DNA of 64,000 nucleotides from Bacillus sp. NTK071 (GCF_017303315.1 NZ_JAFKOI010000012.1:1-64000); one strand, 5' to 3'; positions 34,584-43,204 are shown, counted from the first letter of the stretch. Program-made: numbers and translations. Notes: a model not told the origin generated them from the letters alone.

Positions 34584-35603
34584 TTAATTGTGAACGGGTT
34601 TTAACTCAGCTAGAGAAATCGTTCTTTTTTCCTGCCATGAACGGCGTGCTGCTAAAGCTAGTTCTTCGGCATGAAGGCCATCTACTCCGCTACATGTAAG
34701 AGATTTTCCTTCTGTAATGGCTAGCGCGAAATCATTAATTTCTTCGATATACGCTTCTTTGTACCGATCAAGGAAAAAGTACTTCGGATGTTCTACAGCT
34801 ATGCTATCTTTTGTACTGATTCGAACAGTTGTGTTTCCTTCGTTTTCAGCTGAAACTGCACCGAGATCTCCAAACACTTCGATGCGCTGGTCATATCCAT
34901 AGACGGCCTGGCGACTGTTGTCGATTACCGCAAGACTGCCATCGGCAAACGTTAGCGTGATGATAGCGGTATCCACATCATTGTGGCGGGCAAATTTCGG
35001 ATGGACAAGATTGGCTGCTTTTACAGTCACATCGACCACTTCGCTTCCTGCCAGGTACCTTACCATATCAAAATCATGAATCGTCATATCCATAAACATC
35101 CCGCCAGAGCGCTGAATGTACTCTTCAGGTGGTGCTTCAGGATCGCGTGACGTAATTTTGATTACATGAGGCTTACCGATTTTTCCATCTCGAACGGTAT
35201 CATACACTTTTCTGAAATGCTTGTCGTAGCGACGGTTAAAACCTACTTGAAAGTGAACGCCCTCTTCTGCAACAACTTTTAAAGCTTCACGCGTTGCGTC
35301 GATATCAAAGCTAATCGGTTTTTCACAGAATATGTGCTTACCTGAGCGTGCCGCTTTTTTTATAAAATCAACGTGTGTATCGGTTGAAGAGCAGATAAAA
35401 ATGGCATCAATGTTAGGATCATTGAAAATGTCATCAGGGTTCGTAGAGATCGTTGCTTCTTTTTCATAGACTGTGCCAGCAAGGTGCTCCGTATAGATAT
35501 CAGTGATACGCTTCAACGAATAATGTGCTGATTGAAGCATATTTGCTGCATGAAGGAGACCGATTCTTCCTCCCCCAATAATTCCTACGTTAACTTTTTC
35601 CAT
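34584..35603 (-). CDS. iolG: myo-inositol 2-dehydrogenase
   Basis: A 339-residue Gfo/Idh/MocA dehydrogenase that oxidises myo-inositol to scyllo-inosose with NAD+, the first pathway step. It has the Rossmann motif GIIGGGRIGLLHAANML, the catalytic lysine in CEKPISFDID and the catalytic pair in DMTIHDFDMVRYLAG. It is directly downstream of the symporter gene (18 bp gap) and closer to bona fide IolG than the paralogue at 27231. AAAGGAG precedes ATG 35603. Confidence 0.9.
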   Translation of the reverse strand: MEKVNVGIIGGGRIGLLHAANMLQSAHYSLKRITDIYTEHLAGTVYEKEATISTNPDDIFNDPNIDAIFICSSTDTHVDFIKKAARSGKHIFCEKPISFDIDATREALKVVAEEGVHFQVGFNRRYDKHFRKVYDTVRDGKIGKPHVIKITSRDPEAPPEEYIQRSGGMFMDMTIHDFDMVRYLAGSEVVDVTVKAANLVHPKFARHNDVDTAIITLTFADGSLAVIDNSRQAVYGYDQRIEVFGDLGAVSAENEGNTTVRISTKDSIAVEHPKYFFLDRYKEAYIEEINDFALAITEGKSLTCSGVDGLHAEELALAARRSWQEKRTISLAELKPVHN

Positions 35604-35621
35604 TGATAAAAACTCCTTTCT

Positions 35622-37370
35622 TTAAATCGAGGATTGCTTAAGTGATGGGGTTGCTTTCTCATTGTGTTGTTCTAACTTTTTCTGCTTCATTGCTGTGTTT
35701 CTCCAGAACCAGAATACTCCTCCGATTAAGATGAGGGTTGCGAGCATAAAGACAAATGACATGGAGGAATAGTCTCCGCTACCTCTTGCCACACCGATTG
35801 GTGAGAAGAACGCATACACGCCAATCATCAAGACGAGAATGAACACTGAAAATACTTTTGCGTGCTTCCACGGTTTGAGATCTACTTTCTTAGAGTCATA
35901 CAATTCATACGCAACGGCTCTCGGACGAAGCTTTCCAACAAGCACCATAACAAACACATTTAGTGGGAAGAGCACGGATAGTACATATAGGAAATTCACG
36001 TTCCCAAGGAAAAACTTCGACAGTGCGTACACCGCGATATGAACAAGAATCGTAATTTTCGGTGCACTTGCCGGGACATGTTTGCTAAAGAATCCAACGA
36101 CTACCATGGCTATGATTGGAATGTTGTAGAACCCGAACATTTCCTGCAAGTAATAGTACAAGCCTGATGGTGCAAAAATGATGAATGGTGCTACGACGAC
36201 GGCTACCGCAGCAAGAAAACCTGCAAAGATTCGCCCAACTTTTACAAGCTCTCGTTCCTCCGCTTCTGGTTTGAATATTGGACGATAAATATCAAGTGTA
36301 AATAATGTGATCGAGCTGTTGAGTGCACCGTTAAATGAGCTTAAAATCGCTCCGAATAATACGGCTGCAAGGAAACCAGATAGCGCTAAAGGGAGCACGT
36401 CCGTTACGAGCGCAGGGTAAGCCATATCAGAATTTTTTAGTCCGCCATCATACATGAGATACGCGATAATTCCTGGTAGAACGAGAAAGAATGCGCCGAA
36501 AATTTTGAAGAAACCAGCGAACAATACGCCTTTTTGACCTTCAGCAAGGTTCTTAGCACCTAACGTACGCTGAATAATTGCCTGGTTTGTGCACCAGTAA
36601 AAAAGGTTATTGAATAGTAGACCGGTTAAAAGTACTGTCCATGGAACTGAGGATTCGTGGTTTCCGATTGCGTTCAACTTTGCTGGATTTGCATGAAGGA
36701 GCTTGTCCACTCCCTCTACTAAACTCCCACCACCGAGAGCAAAAAGCGCAAGGAAAGGAATCATAAAACCACCGATGATCAGCCCGATTCCATTAATCGT
36801 GTCACTGATGGCGCAAGCTCGAAGACCACCAAAGATAACGTAACAACACCCAATGATCCCAATCGCAAGTGCAACAAGCATGACGGTCGAGAACTGGCTG
36901 ATCCCGCCGATGCTAGATAGCGAGAAGATGCTATCTAGAACGAGTGCACCTGAGTAAAGAACAGTTGGAAGATAGGCTACTGCATAGCCGAGTAGGAATA
37001 AGATCGATACGATTTGTCGAGTGCGTAAATCATATCGCTGTTCCAGAAAGTCTGGAATGGTAGAGATCCCAGCTTTTAAATACCGCGGCAAAAAGATAAA
37101 TGCCATAAAGATAAGTGCGATCGGCGACGTAACCTCCCACGCCATCACGACCATCGACTCTCCAAAGGCTTGTCCATTCAGCCCTACCATCTGCTCAGTC
37201 GACAGGTTCGTTAAGACTAGAGATCCCGCAATAACAATGCCTGTTAAACTTCTCCCTCCAAGAAAATACCCATCAGAGCTACTTAAATCTGTTTTTCGAG
37301 TTTTGTACCATGACACCCATGCAACAATGGCCGTGTACGCAAGAAAGCTTATTAATATAATCCAGATCAT
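35622..37370 (-). CDS. Sodium:solute symporter (SSS family), probable inositol importer
   Basis: A 582-residue membrane protein with about 14 hydrophobic segments. SSS-family blocks include SDGYFLGGRSLTGIVIAGSL, LTNLSTEQMVGLNGQAF and ISTIPDFLEQRYDLRTRQI in the first third, and FGAILSSFNGALNSSITLFTL in the middle. It is the first gene of the inositol operon, so it should import inositol with sodium. B. subtilis uses a major-facilitator IolT instead. AGGAGG precedes ATG 37370; a 330-bp leader with promoter and operators lies upstream. Confidence 0.88.
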   Translation of the reverse strand: MIWIILISFLAYTAIVAWVSWYKTRKTDLSSSDGYFLGGRSLTGIVIAGSLVLTNLSTEQMVGLNGQAFGESMVVMAWEVTSPIALIFMAFIFLPRYLKAGISTIPDFLEQRYDLRTRQIVSILFLLGYAVAYLPTVLYSGALVLDSIFSLSSIGGISQFSTVMLVALAIGIIGCCYVIFGGLRACAISDTINGIGLIIGGFMIPFLALFALGGGSLVEGVDKLLHANPAKLNAIGNHESSVPWTVLLTGLLFNNLFYWCTNQAIIQRTLGAKNLAEGQKGVLFAGFFKIFGAFFLVLPGIIAYLMYDGGLKNSDMAYPALVTDVLPLALSGFLAAVLFGAILSSFNGALNSSITLFTLDIYRPIFKPEAEERELVKVGRIFAGFLAAVAVVVAPFIIFAPSGLYYYLQEMFGFYNIPIIAMVVVGFFSKHVPASAPKITILVHIAVYALSKFFLGNVNFLYVLSVLFPLNVFVMVLVGKLRPRAVAYELYDSKKVDLKPWKHAKVFSVFILVLMIGVYAFFSPIGVARGSGDYSSMSFVFMLATLILIGGVFWFWRNTAMKQKKLEQHNEKATPSLKQSSI

Positions 37371-37490
37371 TCAGTACATCCTCCTTTTCTCATACTTTGA
37401 TTTTTGTAAGGGCTTTCAAAATTATTGAGAAAGAATTCGTTTAATATACTTGTTTTGACTTGTTTATCTGTTGCGTTTCTAGCACCAGCA

Positions 37491-37514
37491 CTCAAGGTAA
37501 GCGCTTACCTTGAG
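37491..37514. promoter_or_regulatory. 24-bp perfect palindromic operator in the iol leader
   Basis: CTCAAGGTAAGC followed by GCTTACCTTGAG is exactly self-complementary over 24 bases. The AAGCGCTT centre is typical of LacI-family operators. It lies about 120 bp upstream of the symporter start and 150 bp inside the transcript, so repressor could loop between this site and the promoter-proximal one. Confidence 0.8.
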
Positions 37515-37518
37515 GTTG

Positions 37519-37541
37519 AAAAAAAACGGCATGCCCGTTTG
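37519..37541 (-). terminator. Terminator-like hairpin in the iol leader
   Basis: On the minus strand AAACGG, loop GCATG and CCGTTT are followed by a run of eight T residues, just before the 24-bp palindrome. The stem is only six pairs, so it may be a weak attenuator or pause. Confidence 0.45.
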
Positions 37542-37658
37542 GTTGTTTTCCTAGATGTTGTTATTATGTTCCCATGTTGTTCCTTTGGAGTTGATCACCG
37601 GCTTTTTCTACTCTTTTCACTTAAATAGAACCACTTCTACCCTTTCTATGTAATTGAA

Positions 37659-37673
37659 AGAAAGCGCTTAACT
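37659..37673. promoter_or_regulatory. LacI-type operator at the iol promoter
   Basis: GAAAGCGCTTAAC-like sequence with core AAAGCGCTTA starts about 10 bases downstream of the -10 box, over the expected start point. Repressor binding here should block initiation. Confidence 0.65.
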
Positions 37674-37679
37674 TGTTTT

Positions 37680-37708
37680 AGTATAAAACAGGTTAACTTA
37701 GTTCGCAA
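37680..37708 (-). promoter_or_regulatory. Sigma-A promoter of the iol operon
   Basis: On the minus strand TTGCGA (37703-37708) and TATACT (37680-37685) are separated by 17 bases. The expected start point lies around 37673, inside the operator. Confidence 0.7.
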
Positions 37709-37750
37709 GATGTTTTTCTAATTTTTCTGAATAATAGGAATTGAATATAA

Positions 37751-37778
37751 TAGGGGTCAGGCACGAGCCTGACTCCTA
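37751..37778. repeat. GGGGTCAG palindrome overlapping the amidase stop codon
   Basis: TAGGGGTCAGGC, loop ACGA, GCCTGACTCCTA. A copy of the window's simple repeat with one wobble mismatch. It supplies the last codons (SQARA) and TGA stop of the amidase gene on the minus strand and may terminate it. Confidence 0.85.
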
Positions 37779-38599
37779 TAAACAACAATTCCATCCGCTA
37801 TATGCCTCATGAGTTTGCGAAGATACTCTGGGTTTGAAAGGTTCCCATCTTCCTCTGGATTCGTCATAAAGCCCATCTCAATAAGGGTTGTCGGAACTTC
37901 TGACCAATTAAAGCCTGTGATGTCGCTTCTAAATGAAAGGCCGTTCGTATCAATACTCATATCACTTTGAACAGTCGTGATGATTGCTTTGGATGCTTGT
38001 AGGCTCTGTTCAAACTTCGGGTGGCCCTCAGCTGGGGTAAGGATATGAAATCCTTTGGCATGTTGATCCGTTGCTCCATCCGCATGCAAGCGAATAAACA
38101 AGTCTGCATGATGGTGGTTAGCGAGTTCTGCTCTTTCTTTATTACTTATATCCACTTCATTCTTATCCCTTGTTAATATAACGTCGATCCCCCGCTCTTC
38201 CAGTAATTCTTTTAAGATGAGAGCGGCTTCGAGCGTTAGTTGATACTCGGGCTTGTTTGTACTCACACCAGAAGTGCCTGAAGAAACTTTACTCTTGGTG
38301 TCATTTCTTCCTGGACCAATTGGTTCTTTTTCAAGATTGGAATGCTTTTGGTGTCCAGGATCAATAACAATTAAGAATGGTTTAGGAGAGGGAGTGACCG
38401 CTTGGGTCTCATCCTTCTCCCTTGTGCTCTTCTTACTCCCATCACTTCCTCTTATATGTGTAAGGTTTGCTGCTTCCTTACCTACAACCTTGTTGGTTAC
38501 TGAAGAATTTGCTGCTTCCTTTAGGATAAAAAAGGTTGAGAAAAGACTAATAAGTATTAACGCGCTAACTAGTATGCCTGCTTTTCTTTTGAAACTCAC
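37757..38599 (-). CDS. N-acetylmuramoyl-L-alanine amidase (Amidase_3)
   Basis: A 280-residue exported or membrane-anchored peptidoglycan amidase. One hydrophobic segment (residues 8-27) is followed by a serine/lysine-rich linker, and the zinc-amidase domain covers about residues 78-275: LIVIDPGHQ (first histidine), RLHADGA (second) and TTLIEMGFMTNPEED with the catalytic glutamate. It cuts the bond between MurNAc and the stem peptide. The GTG start overlaps the stop of the zinc-ribbon gene (GTGA), so the two are translated together. The last five residues are encoded by an intergenic repeat. Confidence 0.92.
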   Translation of the reverse strand: MSFKRKAGILVSALILISLFSTFFILKEAANSSVTNKVVGKEAANLTHIRGSDGSKKSTREKDETQAVTPSPKPFLIVIDPGHQKHSNLEKEPIGPGRNDTKSKVSSGTSGVSTNKPEYQLTLEAALILKELLEERGIDVILTRDKNEVDISNKERAELANHHHADLFIRLHADGATDQHAKGFHILTPAEGHPKFEQSLQASKAIITTVQSDMSIDTNGLSFRSDITGFNWSEVPTTLIEMGFMTNPEEDGNLSNPEYLRKLMRHIADGIVVYRSQARA

Positions 38600-39708
38600 T
38601 TATATTGTTCCTCCATTTTTTCAATTAACTTCACGTTATAGTCTTCAATACTACTTAATGAGCCGTCGTAATACGGATCAGGGTAATACCAGCTTTGGTC
38701 TGAAAAGTAACGTTCTAATTCATCTGATTTGAACACATATCCGTGACGAGCAAAGATTTCATTTCTAGCTAATCGCAGTTCGTCTTCACTAAACCAGGAA
38801 AGATCACTTTCATGTAGTTTGATAACGTCACTGTTCGGAAGGATAAAGGAACTGTAGGGATCGGTGTACTCGAAGTCTTGAGTAGCATAGTCGGACATTA
38901 CGTTTTCATCGACAAATAAAGTAATATCATTCCAATCATAAGCTTCTAAAATAGGGATCGAATAACCACATGAACCAGAATAGTCTCTTAGAACAGCTGA
39001 AGGGAGGGTTAAAGGATACTGTGGCACACAGTCATTTCCAACACTGATGCTCCAATCTAACTGCATCTGTTTTTCTAATTCGTGCACAACATGAAGCACC
39101 TCTACTGACCATTTTTTAATCGGAGCCAGATTGTTTTGGTCGTATAGAGCAAAGATACGTTCTAAGTTATCGGATGGAATGGCATCTGCTTGAATAGTTA
39201 GTTTGCCATTAATATTCCTTATGCTCCAGTCGCCTAAAGAAATGTCTCTACCATTTGTGTGAATTGATAGTTTGTTAAGCTCTTCTGTTGCACTCTCAAT
39301 GTCTAGAATCTTGGGATTTGCTACCGTCTCCTTTTTCTCTTCTTTCCTTTCTTCATTCTTTTCTTCTTTACCTTTTGAAGTTTCCTTTTCTTCGTTTTGG
39401 CTTGCGATTTCTTTACTTTTCTCTTCAGGCGTCTTTTTGTGACTCTTTAGAGCTTCTTGATCACTAGATACAGGCGATGCCTTTTGGGAGCTAAATTTGC
39501 CACCTATATAGAAGGCACCGCCAACAAGCAAACCGATGAGAAGGATTAAACCGATATAGATCGCAGGTTTACGTTTGGTTGAAGTGCCTCTTCTCCTAAC
39601 CCCAGAAGGAGGTGCATTCTCCTGCTGATGATCTACTTTGCTTCCACATCCTGTACAAAATTCTTGATTCTTATGTAATTTCTCCCCACAGTTGTTGCAG
39701 TGACCCAT
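38596..39708 (-). CDS. Zinc-ribbon, single-pass membrane protein with C-terminal YARHG domain
   Basis: A 370-residue protein. Residues 1-25 form a zinc ribbon with two CxxC pairs (CNNCGEKL and CTGCGSK). A transmembrane helix lies at about 50-70, and a charged glutamate/lysine linker follows. The outside portion ends in a YARHG domain (SEDELRLARNEIFARHGYVF, DQSWYYPDPYYDGSLSSIED), an extracellular module found in Firmicutes surface proteins. The amidase gene overlaps its stop by 4 bp, so it may act with, or regulate, peptidoglycan cleavage. The exact role is unknown. Confidence 0.85.
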   Translation of the reverse strand: MGHCNNCGEKLHKNQEFCTGCGSKVDHQQENAPPSGVRRRGTSTKRKPAIYIGLILLIGLLVGGAFYIGGKFSSQKASPVSSDQEALKSHKKTPEEKSKEIASQNEEKETSKGKEEKNEERKEEKKETVANPKILDIESATEELNKLSIHTNGRDISLGDWSIRNINGKLTIQADAIPSDNLERIFALYDQNNLAPIKKWSVEVLHVVHELEKQMQLDWSISVGNDCVPQYPLTLPSAVLRDYSGSCGYSIPILEAYDWNDITLFVDENVMSDYATQDFEYTDPYSSFILPNSDVIKLHESDLSWFSEDELRLARNEIFARHGYVFKSDELERYFSDQSWYYPDPYYDGSLSSIEDYNVKLIEKMEEQYK

Positions 39709-40018
39709 AACCTTACGCCCCCTTATAAATGATACTGAGAAATTTCACTCAACCATTATATGGGACGTTTGTTGGAGATAGCACTAAAGAGTGGGGTAGA
39801 GGGGGTCAGAGAGGGGTCTGACCCCACACTACTTTTTTACTACTACCTAAACTGTTTAAGTTAGTTTGAAATGAGCTAGAATGAGGAACTCTGTAAGAAA
39901 AGGAAACGATTGTGGCACTCTATTCACACTTGAACGTCTTCACAAATTGTTTACATCTAGAAGGGACAAATACATTGATGAATAACCGAAAAACCTAACA
40001 AAGAAAGGAGGTTTGTTG
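39709..40018. other. 310-bp divergent gap
   Basis: The gap between the zinc-ribbon gene (minus) and the first FbpA-like gene (plus) contains one simple GGGGTCAG repeat (39791-39827). A weak plus-strand promoter candidate is TTGAAC near 39928 with TACATC about 16 bases further. I could not find a convincing Fur box. Confidence 0.4.
39791..39827. repeat. Simple GGGGTCAG/CTGACCCC repeat
   Basis: GTGGGGTAGA, then GGGGTCAGAGAGGGGTCTG and ACCCCAC. A divergent copy in which the left arm is partly repeated, located between the zinc-ribbon gene and the FbpA-like gene. Confidence 0.8.
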
Positions 40019-40186
40019 ATGGGCGTACAGCTTCGTAAAGGCATGACTGATCGTAGAACCTACCTCATTCGCAAGCTCTTAAACTCACCTGATAACCGAA
40101 AAGACTTAACGCAACTTCATTTGCTGACATTGACTGAACTAGAAAGAATGTATGCAAGGGATATAGAGTGTAAATTAGTGTTGTAA
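40019..40186 (+). CDS. FbpA-like small basic protein (Fur-regulated basic protein family)
   Basis: A 55-residue protein, MGVQLRKGMTDRRTYLIRKL at the N-terminus and LTLTELERMYARD near the end, starting at ATG 40019 with a perfect AAAGGAGG. The pattern LRK...R..YLI.KL...LT.LTELE matches the Fur-regulated basic protein FbpA family, one of the small proteins helping the sRNA FsrA in the B. subtilis iron-sparing response. I saw no clear Fur box upstream. A near copy lies at 44034. A composite hairpin repeat follows 14 bp after the stop and should terminate it. Confidence 0.75.
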   Translation: MGVQLRKGMTDRRTYLIRKLLNSPDNRKDLTQLHLLTLTELERMYARDIECKLVL

Positions 40187-40200
40187 GATTGTAAGTAAAG

Positions 40201-40278
40201 AAAGCACCGCAATGTCCGCCTGGGGCGGACATTGCGGTGCTTTTGTCTTTGGAGGGGGTCAGACCCCTGTCTGACCCC
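40201..40278 (+). repeat. Composite hairpin repeat, copy 1
   Basis: A 20-bp perfect stem (AAAGCACCGCAATGTCCGCC and its complement, loop TGG) is followed by TTTTGTCTTT and the second palindrome GGGGTCAGACCCCTGTCTGACCCC (40255-40278). The first hairpin plus T-rich stretch is a strong intrinsic terminator for the FbpA-like gene; the second lies 20 bp from the converging lipoprotein gene. Confidence 0.92.
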
Positions 40279-40297
40279 CCCTCCCCTCTCCACAACT

Positions 40298-41887
40298 TTA
40301 GTTAAACTCAACCTTCATTAATTCTACACTTGAATTGGGGTGGGGGTTAAATCCTTCGATGTTTTTCTTTCCTGCAACGACTGGGGTGGAGTGAACGAGT
40401 GGAATCCACGGAGCATCTTCGTGAATGACTTCTAGAGCTTGTTTGTAGAGTTCATTTCTTTTTTCCTGATTCACTGTTGATTGTGCATCTACTAGAAGCT
40501 TGTGCAATTCGTCGCTTTCGTATCGAGAGGAGTTGCTGCTTCCTATCATTTCTTTATCAAGAAGCGTATAGAGGACATTATCTGCGTCTCCATTTTGTGC
40601 AGTCCATCCCAACAAGAAAGAATCCGCTTCTCCTCCAATAACTTTCTCAACGTACGCTGCCCATTCATAGGTTTTGATGGTCGCATTAACGCCTATTTCC
40701 TTAAAGCTTGATTGAATCGCTTCCGCTACTTTTTGGCCATCAGGCATATAGGGACGAGAGACGGGCATTGCCCATAGTTCCATATTAAACCCGTCCGGAT
40801 AGCCCGCTTCTTCTAATAAGCTTTTTGCCTCGTCTAGATCATATTCGTATGGATCGATCTCATCGTTATATCCTTGTATCGAAGGTGCAATTGGATTCTT
40901 AGCTGGTTCTGCCTGTCCTTCGTAAAAGGCTTCGATGATGGCATCTTTATCAACAGCGTGATTTAGCGCCTGCCTTACTTTTTTATTTTCAAGAGGGCCT
41001 CTTGTCACATTTAGTCCGAGATAACCTATATTTATTGATGGACGAGTAAATGTTTTAAGATCAGCATTCTCTTCTATTTGAGGCACATCGCTCGGCATAA
41101 CACCATCCATCATATCGATTTCCCCTGTTTTCAATGCGTTTAAGCGCGCGGCATTGTCCGGTAGGGATTTAAAGATCACGCGCTCTAGTTTTGGATACCC
41201 CTCCACCCAGTAGTCTTCGTTTTTCTCTAAAACAATCTTATCGTTTCGCTTCCATTCCTTGAAAACAAAGGGACCTGTACCAACTGGGTTTTGCCCGTAA
41301 TTTGCTCCCTCTTCCACTAACGCTTTAGGGCTAGCTATCGAGAATGGCGTCATCGATAAATTTTTCAGAAATGGAGCCTGGGGTCGGTTTAATGTTATTT
41401 GTACAGTGTAGTCTTCTGTTGCTTTCACTTCTTTAATGACATGATCTTCATCCCCTTTGAATCCCCCAAACATCGACCGGTAAAAAGCAAAAGGCTCGGC
41501 CTGGTCTTCTTTTGGATTCATCCACCTCTCGAAATTAAAGACGACCGCTTTGGCATTAAAAGCTGTTCCGTCATGAAAGGTTACATCCTTTTGCAACTGA
41601 AATGTATACTGAAGACCGTCATCAGAAACGTCCCAATCGGTAGCAAGATCTGGGTGAACTTCTGTATCCATATCACCAAATTGGACAAGCGTGTTATAAA
41701 TGTTATCGGCCACTTTAAACGATTCACCGTCTGTGACAACAGCCGGATCAAGTGAGACAGAGTCTCCACCTCTACCGTATATTAATGTTGTTTGCTTCTC
41801 GTCTGAACTAGTACCAGCATTAGAGGAACATCCTACAAGGCTTATCCCGACTACGATTAGTAGAATAAGAAAATTGAATTGTTTCAA
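40298..41887 (-). CDS. Peptide/oligopeptide ABC transporter substrate-binding lipoprotein (family 5)
   Basis: A 529-residue exported lipoprotein. The signal peptide ends in the lipobox LVGCSSN, so cysteine 20 should carry the lipid. Family-5 solute-binding features include YGRGGDSVSLDPAVVTDGES, the domain-specific DVTFHDGTAFNAKAVVFNFE and NPVGTGPFVFKEWKRNDKI. The family binds peptides, glutathione, nickel or similar ligands for ABC import. The TTG start follows GGAGG. No permease or ATPase genes lie nearby; the only operon partner is an M20 amidohydrolase, so it must share a transporter or deliver a substrate used by that enzyme. Confidence 0.9.
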   Translation of the reverse strand: MKQFNFLILLIVVGISLVGCSSNAGTSSDEKQTTLIYGRGGDSVSLDPAVVTDGESFKVADNIYNTLVQFGDMDTEVHPDLATDWDVSDDGLQYTFQLQKDVTFHDGTAFNAKAVVFNFERWMNPKEDQAEPFAFYRSMFGGFKGDEDHVIKEVKATEDYTVQITLNRPQAPFLKNLSMTPFSIASPKALVEEGANYGQNPVGTGPFVFKEWKRNDKIVLEKNEDYWVEGYPKLERVIFKSLPDNAARLNALKTGEIDMMDGVMPSDVPQIEENADLKTFTRPSINIGYLGLNVTRGPLENKKVRQALNHAVDKDAIIEAFYEGQAEPAKNPIAPSIQGYNDEIDPYEYDLDEAKSLLEEAGYPDGFNMELWAMPVSRPYMPDGQKVAEAIQSSFKEIGVNATIKTYEWAAYVEKVIGGEADSFLLGWTAQNGDADNVLYTLLDKEMIGSSNSSRYESDELHKLLVDAQSTVNQEKRNELYKQALEVIHEDAPWIPLVHSTPVVAGKKNIEGFNPHPNSSVELMKVEFN

Positions 41888-41907
41888 ACAGACACCTCCA
41901 GCAGAAT

Positions 41908-43116
41908 TTAGTGATTCGTTGAATGACTCGTTTTAATCGATTCTGAGAGAACCATTTTAGAGAAAACAAGAGACAGAAACATTTTGCCAATCCCAAGAAT
42001 GGCTCGTTCGTCTACATCGAATTTGGGATGGTGATGAGGATAAATGGCGTTAAGATCAGGATTTCGACCACCCACAAAAAAGAATGTTCCCGGTACTTCA
42101 TTTAGATAAAAAGAGAAATCCTCCGCTCCCATGATTGGATCCTTGTTAGAAACATTTTCAGCGCCGAAAAGTTTTTTCGCGATAGCAGTAGCTTTAATGG
42201 TCTGGTCTTTATGATTATAAAGCGCCATGTGGCCACGGTTGTACGTTACATGCGCCTCGGCACCATGCGTTCGACACGTCATCTCGCTTATTTGCTGAAC
42301 CAATTGTTCTGCATGATTACGCACGTCTTTATCAAAGGTTCGTACGGTTCCCTTTAGGATGGCTTGATCTGGTATCACGTTGTGCGCATCTCCACTATGA
42401 ATCGCACCGATTGTCACGACAATGGATTTTAGAGGATCTGTTATGCGGCTAGCAATTTGCTGTAGACTAAGAATGACGTGGCTCGCAACGACGATCGGGT
42501 CAACCGTCTGGTGCGGCATTGCGCCATGCCCTCCTTTTCCAGAAATCGTAATGTCAAACGTATCCGCAGCTGCCATCGTATAGCCTTCATGAAATGAGTA
42601 ATGACCAATGGGATGGTCAGCCCAAACATGCGCACCATAAATCTCGTCGACCTCATTCAAACAGCCATCCCGAATCATCGCTACCGCTCCTCCAGGCGCT
42701 ACTTCCTCCGCAAACTGATGAATTAGAACAACTTCACCCTCGAGATCATCCTTCACCTGACTCAACACATTTGCAACGCCAAGGAGTGCTGCGGTATGTA
42801 GATCGTGTCCGCATGCGTGCATGACGCCTGGAACTTTAGACTTGTACGGTACATCTTTTTCATCTTGAATTGGTAGGGCATCAAAATCTGCTCGGAGCGC
42901 AATGGTCTTCCCTGGCTTTCCCCCTCGAATCGTACCAACCACACCATTTCCACCTACGTTTGTTCTGACTTCAACACCGAGATTCTCGAGGTAACGCGCG
43001 ATTTTCTTTGGGGTCTCCACTTCTTGTAAAGAAACCTCAGGATACATGTGCAAATCTCTTCTTACTTCAACAAGGTCAGGATAAAGCAACTCAAGCTTCT
43101 GGAATAAATCATTCAT
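41908..43116 (-). CDS. M20-family amidohydrolase (N-acyl-amino-acid/aminoacylase type)
   Basis: A 402-residue zinc hydrolase of the M20D type. Metal-binding and catalytic residues are visible in MHACGHDLHTAALLG, HQFAEEVAPGGAVAMI, GKGGHGAMPHQTVDP and, near the C-terminus, MGAEDFSFYLNEVPG and YPHHHPKF. Such enzymes split N-acylated amino acids or related amides. ATG 43116 is chosen because GGGAGGAG lies eight bases upstream, although the frame opens 33 codons earlier. The binding-protein gene follows by 20 bp, suggesting that the pair imports and cleaves the same acylated amino acid or peptide. Confidence 0.88.
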   Translation of the reverse strand: MNDLFQKLELLYPDLVEVRRDLHMYPEVSLQEVETPKKIARYLENLGVEVRTNVGGNGVVGTIRGGKPGKTIALRADFDALPIQDEKDVPYKSKVPGVMHACGHDLHTAALLGVANVLSQVKDDLEGEVVLIHQFAEEVAPGGAVAMIRDGCLNEVDEIYGAHVWADHPIGHYSFHEGYTMAAADTFDITISGKGGHGAMPHQTVDPIVVASHVILSLQQIASRITDPLKSIVVTIGAIHSGDAHNVIPDQAILKGTVRTFDKDVRNHAEQLVQQISEMTCRTHGAEAHVTYNRGHMALYNHKDQTIKATAIAKKLFGAENVSNKDPIMGAEDFSFYLNEVPGTFFFVGGRNPDLNAIYPHHHPKFDVDERAILGIGKMFLSLVFSKMVLSESIKTSHSTNH

Positions 43117-43204
43117 CGTCGGACTCCTCCCTGAATTGAATGTAGTCGCCATTAATGGTACCTCAATTATAATTAAATTCCAAATTTTCAAATAAATATA
43201 AAAT

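Larger units (their letters stand above)
37371..37756 (-). other. Leader and control region of the iol operon
   Basis: This 386-bp stretch has no gene. It holds, in transcription order on the minus strand, a sigma-A-type promoter (37680-37708), an operator over the expected start point (37659-37673), a hairpin followed by eight T residues (37519-37541), and a 24-bp perfect palindrome (37491-37514). A GGGGTCAG repeat sits at its upper edge. Confidence 0.6.

Noticed and set aside
39830-40018. Fur box ahead of the first FbpA-like gene
   Set aside because: No stretch close to TGATAATNATTATCA was found, so regulation by Fur is left open.
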